From NCBI GenBank assembly GCA_004525055.1, contig SPDF01000117.1:1-5951 (forward strand): DNA of 5,951 nt, written 5' to 3'. The position numbers were made by a program, and so were the translations under genes. The notes beneath the pieces were generated by a model. The model saw only the letters and a list, made by a program, of their open reading frames with translations, was not told where the DNA came from and made no database searches. Shown here piece after piece: positions 1 to 5,951 of the stretch (the stretch's first letter is position 1; the number at the start of each line of letters is the position of its first letter). Source of the DNA: Gemmatimonadales bacterium (GTDB lineage Bacteria > Gemmatimonadota > Gemmatimonadetes > Gemmatimonadales > GWC2-71-9).

Positions 1-2015
1 CTCCCCTGCCCGACGACACGCGCCCCCACCACGTCCATCCCATCGAACCGATATCCATCGGGTTCGGTCAGATAAAGCACGTAGGGATCGCCGGCCACCA
101 GCTCGCTCTCGCCGTTGAGGATATTCCCCTGCCACGAGACGTTTCGCAGATCGGGGCCGCCGCAGGTCACGTGACGGCTGGTACTGAGCACCTGCGGGTG
201 CTCCACGCGCCGGCGCAGGCAGACCACCTGGACGCCGAAGCGTGGATCGATCGGTCCCAGTTGGAGAGTGTCCGGGGCCACACCGAGAAATTGCTTCGTC
301 CAGAACTCGAACGCGACGTAATTTGTCTTCGGTGCAAGGCCGAGTTCGCCGAGGGGAATCGCGTCGCCGTCGTCACGGGTGCGGGCCAGCACCGTCCACT
401 GCTCGAATGGCAGCGCGATGTCCAGTTGGTAGAGGGAGACGATTTCCCGCTGGTCGGCGTCGAACGGGCGGGGCCCGGAGCCGCTGAGTTCGGTGTTGGC
501 CATGGCGAGGAGCGATGAGCGTGACGGATCGACGTCGTACACCTGCCCCGGCCTGGTGACGAGCACCGGCGCGGTACGCTTCGCCGCCTCGACCCGCTCG
601 GTGCGATAGACCTCCGGCAGGTCGGTCAGCATCAGCACCGAACCGGTCAGCGTCGTCAGCGTCGCCGCCTTGTAACCGTCGGGCTGGTGGATCTCGATAT
701 GGTCGGGATCGTTGCGCCAGACAACGTTGTTGAAGGAGTTGTACTGCGCAAAGGACCCGTAGCCGAAGCCGTCGTCACCCACCCGCATCCCGTCCACCAG
801 TCCGATCAATTCCGGCCGAATGCCCCAGCAGGCCAGCAGGTACACATCCCGGCCGATTGTCTTACGCACCTGCTCCACGAACCCCCGGAACACCGATTCC
901 CGATCCAGACCCCGCTCACTGAAGTACCCGGCGTAGCTGTTGTACCCCTCATAACGAAGATGCCGAAGGGCGTCCAGCTTGAAGTAGGTCCATCCCATGG
1001 CGCGCAGCGCCCGGTAGACCGGCGTCACCAGGGTGTCCATCGTGCCGGTGGAGCTGCCGTCCATCACGTAGCCGACCCAGTTCCCCCGCGCAGGCCGGCC
1101 GTCCGGTGTGCGCACGAACCAGTTCGGGTGCGCCTCTGCTGCTGATTTGTCCGCGAAGCTGACATTCGTCCAGATGCCGGGTGCGAGTCCCCGGCCGCTG
1201 ATGTACGTCCGCAGTGCGTCCAACCCGCCCGGGAACTTCTCGTTGGCGTCGAGCCAGTGACGTGGCAGGCCGATCGGCAGCGTCTGGTATCCGTCGTCGA
1301 TCTGCAGGTAGTCGTAGCCGAAGGGGTGGAGCACCTCGCCGAGCACATCCGCCGTGGTGCGGATGTCCTGCTCGGTCACCTTGTCGAAGTAGGCGTACCA
1401 CGAGGTCCATCCCGCCACCGACTTCGTCCAGGGCCGATACTCCCATGGGCGGTACTGGGTCAGGCCTCGGTGTTTCTGGTAGAACCTGGGCCGGAACCGG
1501 AGTGAGATCTCTCCACCCGTGGCGGTGAGTTCATAGACGACGGCGCTGTCGGCCGTGGGCGCCGTGACCAGATCCACCCCCGCCGGCACATCCACCGACA
1601 ACGCCCAATCACCGTGCCGATCATACACCGCCCGGTTGAGCCGATTGCTCACCGGCCCCACCGCGTGCCGCACCACCCGGAGCCCGTCCTCCCTCGGCTC
1701 CGACTCCGCTGCAAACGCCTCCGGCGAGCCGTGCACCACACCGGTGATCGTGATCCGGTCCCGGCCGGTCGCCGTCCACTTGAGCACCTGCGTCACCCGG
1801 CCGTCCGCCGAATCGACGAACTGGATCAGCGACGCCGCAGTACCGGTCGTGGAGACGGTCCCGTCGAACAGCACCTCCCCGGCGTAGCTGAGCACTACTT
1901 GCCCGCCGGTGATCTCAACGGCGGCGGGGGCGTTGGGTGGCTCGGAAAGTGTCTGGGCCGACAGGATGGCGGGCAGGATACAGGCGACGGCGATGACTGC
2001 GGCGGGTTTCAGCAC
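1..2015 (-). CDS. Exported alpha-galactosidase-like glycoside hydrolase (clan GH-D, GH36/GH27 type), C-terminus cut by window edge
   Basis: This frame is open for 671 codons and runs off the left edge. It probably hydrolyses terminal alpha-galactosides or a related alpha-linked sugar outside the cytoplasm. The GTG start at 2013-2015 gives an immediate signal peptide (MLKP, then a hydrophobic run to about residue 20, ending LSA-QT). The first in-frame ATG comes only after about 300 codons. Residues 30-190 look like an N-terminal beta domain. The catalytic barrel begins near GWTSWYAYF (202-210) and QIDDGYQ (238-244). The probable nucleophile is Asp348 in YFKLDAL, and the acid/base is probably Asp414 in MRVGDD (Arg411 three residues before). 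WRNDPDH (433-439) resembles the DPD motif of GH36 relatives. The segment HPQVLSTSRHVTCGG (606-620) and what follows resemble the C-terminal beta domain of the same proteins, so few residues are probably missing. No good Shine-Dalgarno is visible. The family call is firm. The substrate is inferred: other clan members act on alpha-GalNAc or beta-L-arabinopyranose. Confidence 0.88.
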   Translation of the reverse strand, partial: MLKPAAVIAVACILPAILSAQTLSEPPNAPAAVEITGGQVVLSYAGEVLFDGTVSTTGTAASLIQFVDSADGRVTQVLKWTATGRDRITITGVVHGSPEAFAAESEPREDGLRVVRHAVGPVSNRLNRAVYDRHGDWALSVDVPAGVDLVTAPTADSAVVYELTATGGEISLRFRPRFYQKHRGLTQYRPWEYRPWTKSVAGWTSWYAYFDKVTEQDIRTTADVLGEVLHPFGYDYLQIDDGYQTLPIGLPRHWLDANEKFPGGLDALRTYISGRGLAPGIWTNVSFADKSAAEAHPNWFVRTPDGRPARGNWVGYVMDGSSTGTMDTLVTPVYRALRAMGWTYFKLDALRHLRYEGYNSYAGYFSERGLDRESVFRGFVEQVRKTIGRDVYLLACWGIRPELIGLVDGMRVGDDGFGYGSFAQYNSFNNVVWRNDPDHIEIHQPDGYKAATLTTLTGSVLMLTDLPEVYRTERVEAAKRTAPVLVTRPGQVYDVDPSRSSLLAMANTELSGSGPRPFDADQREIVSLYQLDIALPFEQWTVLARTRDDGDAIPLGELGLAPKTNYVAFEFWTKQFLGVAPDTLQLGPIDPRFGVQVVCLRRRVEHPQVLSTSRHVTCGGPDLRNVSWQGNILNGESELVAGDPYVLYLTEPDGYRFDGMDVVGARVVGQG

Positions 2016-2081
2016 GCAGGTAGCTTGCGCCCGGCCTCGGGAAATGGCAAGATGGTGCTTCCCTTCTACCCACGGACCACC
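2016..2081. promoter_or_regulatory. Short divergent intergenic region with a small dyad, candidate shared control site
   Basis: These 66 bp separate the hydrolase start from the symporter start, so promoters for both genes must lie here or inside the opposite gene. An inverted repeat, GGGAA at 2039-2043 and TTCCC at 2059-2063, is centred at 2051 and could be an operator. Five-base arms are short enough to arise by chance. A weak forward -35/-10 pair can be drawn (TTGCGC at 2025-2030, CAAGAT at 2048-2053, 17-base spacer), but only three of six bases match the sigma-70 consensus in each box. That a control site exists here follows from the layout. Its exact position and its regulator are unknown. 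Confidence 0.35.
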
Positions 2082-3611
2082 ATGGGACTCTCTTCGCTCG
2101 ATATCCTCGGCTTCGTGGGGTTCCTGGCCCTGGTGTTCGGGGTGTCGATTGCCGCCTCCCGGCGGAAGAGTACCACCACCGAGGACTACTTCCTGGCCGG
2201 CCGCGAACTCAACTGGTGGCTGATCGGCATTTCACTCGTCGCCTCCAACATCTCTACCGAACACTTTGTCGGCCTCGCCGGCCGTGGCTACGAACTCGGC
2301 CTCGCCATCGCGAGCTACGAATGGATGGCGGCGGTCACCATGGTGGTGGTGGCGCTCTACTTCCTGCCGAGGTTCCTGCGCGCCGGCATCTTCACCATGC
2401 CGGAGTACCTCGAGTACCGTTACGACGGACTGGCCCGAAGCATCATGGCCTTCTTCATGATGCTGGCCTACGTGCTGGTGGCGCTCGCCACGGTGCTCTA
2501 CAGTGGCTCGCTCGCCCTCAACGCCGTCATCGGCCTCGACGTGGTCACGGGCATCTGGATCATCGGCGCCCTCGCCGGCATCTATGTGACCTACGGCGGA
2601 CTCCGTGCGGTAGTCTGGACCGAACTCATCCAGGGCACCGCCCTCCTCTTCGGCGCGCTATTGGTGTTCCTGCTCTCGCTCAAGGCGATCGGCGGCTGGG
2701 GGGAATTCACGGCGCTGTCCGCGGGGAAGTTGCACACCGTCTTGCCGTGGAATCATCCGGAAATGCCCTGGCTCGCGGTGTTTATCGGCGGGCTCTGGAT
2801 TCCCAATCTGTTCTACTGGGGACTCAACCAGTTCATCACGCAGCGGGCGCTCGCGGCGCGGAGCCTCGCCGAGGGACAGCGGGGGACACTCTTTGCCGCG
2901 GCCATCAAGGTGAGCATCCCATTCCTGATCATCATGCCGGGCATGATGGCCGTGCACATCTTTCCCGACCTCATCAAGACGCCGGACCAAGCCTACCCGG
3001 TGCTCATTCGCGAACTGGTGCCCGCTGGCCTTCTCGGCATCATGCTTGCCGCGCTCTTCGGCGCGGTGCTCAGCACCTTCGAGTCGCTCCTCAATTCGGC
3101 CGCCACCATCTTCAGCCTCGACATCTACCAGCGTCTCTGGCGGCCGAGCGCCGAGCCGGCGCAGCTGCTCCGGGTCGGCCGCTGGGCCACGCTGGCGCTC
3201 TTCCTGATCGGCTGCCTCTGGGCGCCGATCGTGGGCCGTGCAGGCAGCGTCTTCCAGTACATCCAGATGTTCTGGGGATTCATCTCGCCGGGGATCGTGG
3301 CGGTTTTCCTGGTGGGGATGATCTCCCCCCGCACGCCGCCGAGGGCGGCGCATGGCGCCATGCTCCTGGGCATCCCCGTGTATGGGCTGTTGCTCTGGTT
3401 TCTGCCGGAGGTCGCCTTCCTGCACCACATGGCCATCACCTTCGCCGTGGTCGTCCTATATATGGCGGTGGTGACGGTCCGCCAGCCGCTCGCCGAGCCG
3501 GTCGTGCTGCCGATCAAGGCGGGGCTGGACCTTACACCGGCGCCCCACGTGAAGCTTTTCGGAGCGGCGGTAATCGGGGCGGTGGCGGCGCTGTACCTCT
3601 ATTTCTGGTAG
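2082..3611 (+). CDS. Sodium/solute symporter (SSS family), vSGLT-like, probable Na+/sugar importer
   Basis: This gene encodes a complete 509-residue inner-membrane protein with about 14 predicted hydrophobic helices, the usual size and topology for sugar-type SSS transporters. It should import a monosaccharide, probably galactose or a relative, driven by the sodium gradient. The family signature is at 168-176 (YVTYGGLRA). The helix VASNISTEHF (53-62), the LAIASYEWM segment (74-82), NLFYWGLNQ (242-250), Lys276, STFESLLNSA (331-340) and FQYIQ (391-395) all align by eye with recalled vSGLT sequence. Sodium-site positions (Ala54, Ile57, Ser331, Thr332) are present. Sugar-site positions Asn56, Glu80, Asn242, Tyr245, Lys276 and a Gln in FQYIQ are kept, but His61 and Ala83 replace the vSGLT Gln69 and Ser91. 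I chose ATG 2082 because MGLSSLDILGF is a typical SSS beginning. ATG 2052 would add ten residues and has a GGGA nine bases upstream. It lies divergent from the hydrolase, which suggests a joint scavenging role. Confidence 0.93.
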   Translation: MGLSSLDILGFVGFLALVFGVSIAASRRKSTTTEDYFLAGRELNWWLIGISLVASNISTEHFVGLAGRGYELGLAIASYEWMAAVTMVVVALYFLPRFLRAGIFTMPEYLEYRYDGLARSIMAFFMMLAYVLVALATVLYSGSLALNAVIGLDVVTGIWIIGALAGIYVTYGGLRAVVWTELIQGTALLFGALLVFLLSLKAIGGWGEFTALSAGKLHTVLPWNHPEMPWLAVFIGGLWIPNLFYWGLNQFITQRALAARSLAEGQRGTLFAAAIKVSIPFLIIMPGMMAVHIFPDLIKTPDQAYPVLIRELVPAGLLGIMLAALFGAVLSTFESLLNSAATIFSLDIYQRLWRPSAEPAQLLRVGRWATLALFLIGCLWAPIVGRAGSVFQYIQMFWGFISPGIVAVFLVGMISPRTPPRAAHGAMLLGIPVYGLLLWFLPEVAFLHHMAITFAVVVLYMAVVTVRQPLAEPVVLPIKAGLDLTPAPHVKLFGAAVIGAVAALYLYFW

Positions 3612-3618
3612 TGGAAGC

Positions 3619-3642
3619 GCTCGCGAGAATGGCCTCGCGGGT
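3619..3642 (+). terminator. GC-rich stem-loop between symporter and kinase; weak terminator or leader hairpin
   Basis: CGCGAG at 3622-3627 pairs with CTCGCG at 3634-3639 around a six-base loop (AATGGC). A U-G pair and a C-G pair (3621 with 3640, 3620 with 3641) extend the stem to eight, and 3619 with 3642 adds a G-U pair. The hairpin begins eight bases after the symporter stop, which suits a terminator. However, only a mixed ACATCTTT follows rather than a clean T-run, so intrinsic termination would be inefficient. The structure also sits just upstream of the kinase start and could affect its translation. The base pairing is seen directly; any function is inferred. Confidence 0.4.
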
Positions 3643-3654
3643 ACATCTTTGAGA

Positions 3655-5951
3655 GTGCAAACGACCCCACTGAATCGCCTCGCAACCGCCCTGGCCGACC
3701 GCTACCGCATCGAGCGGGAAGTCGGGCAGGGCGGCATGGCCACCGTCTACCTCGCGGCCGACCTGAAGCACGACCGCCAGGTGGCCATCAAGGTGTTGCG
3801 GCCGGAACTCGCGGCGGTCATCGGTGCCGACCGGTTCCTGAGCGAAATCAAGACCACCGCCAACCTGCAGCACCCGCATATCCTGCCGCTCTTCGACAGC
3901 GGGGCCTCGGACAGCTTCCTCTTCTATGTCATGCCGTATGTCGAGGGCGAGACGGTCCGCGACCGGATCGATCGCGAGAAGCAGCTGCCCATCGCCGACG
4001 CGGTCCGGATCGCGGGCGAGGTGGCCGCGGCCCTCGACTACGCCCATCGCCACGGCGTGATCCACCGCGACATCAAGCCCGAGAACATCCTGCTGCACGA
4101 CGGCAGCGCGCTCGTGGCCGACTTCGGCATCGCCCTCGCCGCCAGCAAGGCGGGCGGCACCCGGATGACCGAGACCGGCATGAGTCTCGGCACCCCGCAC
4201 TACATGAGCCCCGAGCAGGCCATGGGTGAGCGGGAAATCACCGCGCGCTCCGATGTGTATGCATTGGGCTGCGTGCTCTACGAGATGCTGCTCGGTGAGC
4301 CCCCGTTCACCGGCCCCACGGCACAATCCATCGTGGCCAAGGTGATGACCGCCGAGCCGGCCGAGCTCTCGGCGCAGCGGAAGTCGATTCCGCCCGAGGT
4401 CGAGGACGCGGTCCTGACCGCGCTGGAAAAGTTGCCTGCCGACCGGTTCGCGACTGCGGCTGAGTTCGCGGCCGCGCTCGCTGGCGGTCCAACCTCGAGC
4501 AGGTCCCGCAGATCCGTGCGGGCGGAGGCTGTCCGCCCCGCCGCCCGGCTCCCCCGCCTGCTGTCGCTGGCCCTCGTTGCCATGGCGGCGGTGACCGGAT
4601 GGGCCCTGCTTCGCCAGCCCACAGCACCGGCGGCTCCCCCCTCCCGGCTGGCCCTCCTGACGCCTGGTCTGGGTGGCTCCGGCGGCTCCTCCCTGCAGCG
4701 CTGGCTGGCGTTCTCGCCTGATGGCGGCACCGTCTTCTTCCTCGCCCTCGACGCCGACGGATTCAATCGCCTGATGCGGCAGCCTCTCTCTGCGCTGGAG
4801 GCCACCCCGCTCAACGGCACCGAGAACCTCGGGAGTCCCATCATCTCGCCGGATGGCCGATGGCTCTACGCCGAGAACGATGGGTCGAGCTACCGGCTTC
4901 CCGCCGGAGGCGGCGCGTCGTCACCCCTGCCGCCGCAGGTGACAAGCACGGCGGGGGCGGGCTGGGGCCCCGATGGCACTTTCTGGTTCAGTCCCGGCCC
5001 CGGGCTGGGGCGCGGGTTGTACGCGTTGGTGAACGGGGACTCGGTCGCACGGCCCATTGCCGACGATGGCAATTCGCTGCAGATGCTCCAGGTGCTCCCC
5101 GGCGGGCGCCGCGCCCTCGTGGCTCGCAAGCTCGCGGCTGCGGCCGGCCCACTCCTGATCCTCGACCTCCGCACTGGCACGACCACGCCGCTGATCGAGC
5201 AGCAGATGGTCGAGGCACGGTACACCGCCGGCTACCTCCTCTGGGTCCAGCTCGATGGCACCCTGCTGGCGGCCCCGTTCGACCCCGAGCATCCCGCCCC
5301 CGTCGGGCCGGGGCTCCGCCTCGCTCCCGGCGTGTCGGTCACGGGCACCGGGCTTGCCCAATTCGCCGTGGCGCCCAACGGCACCGTGGCCTACGTTCCC
5401 GAAGAGCCTCGCTCACTCCAGTTCGTGGATCTCTCAGGCGCCTCGCATCCCGCAACCGCGGAGCTGCACAACTATCACGCCCCCGAGTTCTCGCCCGATG
5501 GACGGCGCCTCTCCGTGGATTTCAACAGCGCGGATGGACGGGACGTCTGGATTCTGTCGCTGGATGGCGGCACCCTCACGCGCACCACCTTCGACCGCGA
5601 CGGCCACGACGCCACCTGGACGCCGGATGGGCGTTTCATCACCTATGCCTCCATCAAGTCGGGGGAGCTCGGGCTCTACCGCAAGCGGCCGGGGAGCGCC
5701 GAGGCGGCGGAGTCGCTGTTCGCCTCCATCCACCTGACCTACACGGGGCACTGGCTCCGGAATGGCAGCGCCCTCATCACCACCGGCAACGACCTTCGTG
5801 GCGATTCGCACTCCGATATCGCCATCCTGGACAGCGCCGGCCGCGGCCCGCTCAGAATGGTTGTCGCCAGCCCATTCCAAGAGCAGTTCCCCACCCTCTC
5901 ACCCGACGGTCGCTGGCTCGTATTCTCCTCGGATCAATCCGGCGAACACCA
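3655..5951 (+). CDS. Transmembrane Ser/Thr protein kinase with C-terminal PD40 beta-propeller, 3' end cut by window edge
   Basis: This frame is open for 765 codons and leaves the right edge. Residues 17-275 form a Hanks-type kinase domain with all key parts: glycine loop GQGGMATVY (24-32), Lys46 in VAIKVL, helix-C Glu64, HRDIKPEN (137-144, an RD kinase), DFG (156-158), a Thr/Ser-bearing activation loop ending GTPHYMSPEQ, and RSDVYALG (198-205). It should therefore be active. A basic linker leads to one membrane helix (about 303-319). The rest, probably periplasmic, carries repeated (F/I/L)SPDG-like motifs near 353, 397, 438, 612, 656 and 748, typical of TolB/PD40 propeller blades, a likely ligand- or protein-binding sensor. 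The family usually starts a few residues before LADRYRIE. GTG 3655 fits that. TTG 3649, two codons upstream, is the alternative, and neither has a strong ribosome site. The gap to the symporter is 43 bp on the same strand, with a hairpin between. The substrate is unknown. Confidence 0.92.
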   Translation, partial: MQTTPLNRLATALADRYRIEREVGQGGMATVYLAADLKHDRQVAIKVLRPELAAVIGADRFLSEIKTTANLQHPHILPLFDSGASDSFLFYVMPYVEGETVRDRIDREKQLPIADAVRIAGEVAAALDYAHRHGVIHRDIKPENILLHDGSALVADFGIALAASKAGGTRMTETGMSLGTPHYMSPEQAMGEREITARSDVYALGCVLYEMLLGEPPFTGPTAQSIVAKVMTAEPAELSAQRKSIPPEVEDAVLTALEKLPADRFATAAEFAAALAGGPTSSRSRRSVRAEAVRPAARLPRLLSLALVAMAAVTGWALLRQPTAPAAPPSRLALLTPGLGGSGGSSLQRWLAFSPDGGTVFFLALDADGFNRLMRQPLSALEATPLNGTENLGSPIISPDGRWLYAENDGSSYRLPAGGGASSPLPPQVTSTAGAGWGPDGTFWFSPGPGLGRGLYALVNGDSVARPIADDGNSLQMLQVLPGGRRALVARKLAAAAGPLLILDLRTGTTTPLIEQQMVEARYTAGYLLWVQLDGTLLAAPFDPEHPAPVGPGLRLAPGVSVTGTGLAQFAVAPNGTVAYVPEEPRSLQFVDLSGASHPATAELHNYHAPEFSPDGRRLSVDFNSADGRDVWILSLDGGTLTRTTFDRDGHDATWTPDGRFITYASIKSGELGLYRKRPGSAEAAESLFASIHLTYTGHWLRNGSALITTGNDLRGDSHSDIAILDSAGRGPLRMVVASPFQEQFPTLSPDGRWLVFSSDQSGEH

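Noticed and set aside
171..1145. Plus-strand open frames in the first kilobase
   Set aside because: They lie opposite the continuous hydrolase frame, which carries the GH-D motifs, and show no recognisable domain.
1980..2015. Lipoprotein signal at Cys12 of the hydrolase
   Set aside because: The preceding residues (Ala-Val-Ala) are a poor lipobox and the signal would be only eleven residues long. Cleavage near LSA-QT by signal peptidase I fits better.
1614..2081. N-terminal extension of the symporter frame back to 1614
   Set aside because: The extension is antisense to the hydrolase N-terminus, Arg/Pro/His-rich, and lacks SSS homology. The transporter begins at 2082 or 2052.
2658..3428. Minus-strand open frame of 256 codons opposite the symporter
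   Set aside because: Its translation is highly charged, rich in Arg, Glu, Asp and His, with no recognisable motif. It lies wholly antisense to a strong family gene; such frames are expected in GC-rich coding DNA.
2216..3652. Plus-strand open frame of 478 codons in another phase inside the symporter
   Set aside because: It is rich in Arg, His, Gly and Pro with no family resemblance, while the overlapping frame encodes a clear membrane transporter.
3532..4326. Minus-strand open frame of 264 codons over the symporter end and kinase start
   Set aside because: It crosses the 3' end of one well-supported gene and the kinase domain of another, has no domain signal, and its composition is that of a shadow frame.
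4278..4844. Minus-strand open frame of 188 codons opposite the kinase
   Set aside because: Its low-complexity Arg/Ser/Ala-rich translation is antisense to the kinase linker and membrane region, with no motif.
4560..5949. Repeated SPDG-coding stretches as a DNA repeat array
   Set aside because: The similarity is at protein level, irregularly spaced and matched to beta-propeller blades. It is not a nucleotide repeat or CRISPR.

Overview
The window is a GC-rich bacterial segment packed with three genes and almost no spacer. Two of the genes run off the ends of the window. The best taxonomic guess is a Gemmatimonadota-type bacterium (Acidobacteriota is the main alternative). The guess rests on the third gene: a Ser/Thr kinase with one membrane segment and a C-terminal beta-propeller of PD40 repeats, an architecture greatly expanded in those phyla. 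High GC, GTG starts and a signal peptide ending in Ala-Gln fit but are not diagnostic. No RNA gene, mobile element, CRISPR array or long repeat was seen.

Layout. From the left edge to 2015, on the minus strand, lies a 3'-truncated gene for an exported clan GH-D glycoside hydrolase of the alpha-galactosidase (GH36/GH27-like) type. After a 66-bp divergent gap, positions 2082-3611 on the plus strand encode a complete sodium/solute symporter of the SSS family. It looks strikingly like the Vibrio Na+/galactose transporter vSGLT. After a 43-bp gap containing a GC-rich hairpin, the plus strand from about 3655 to the right edge encodes the 3'-truncated transmembrane Ser/Thr kinase.

How they may work together. 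The hydrolase and symporter form a plausible two-gene sugar-scavenging module. The exported enzyme would release a terminal sugar, possibly galactose, from an oligosaccharide or glycan, and the symporter would import it with sodium. The divergent arrangement over a very short gap suggests shared control from one site. The kinase lies on the same strand as the symporter and could be read through from it, but nothing in its sequence ties it to sugar use. Such kinases are often scattered among unrelated genes, so a link is only a guess.

This is a fairly ordinary metabolic and signalling region, and I see no sign of a new kind of system. The points worth a second look are the substituted sugar-site residues in the symporter, the variant active-site neighbourhood of the hydrolase, the small dyad in the divergent gap, and the hairpin before the kinase. 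Family assignments come from reading motifs and from memory of the families, not from a database search.
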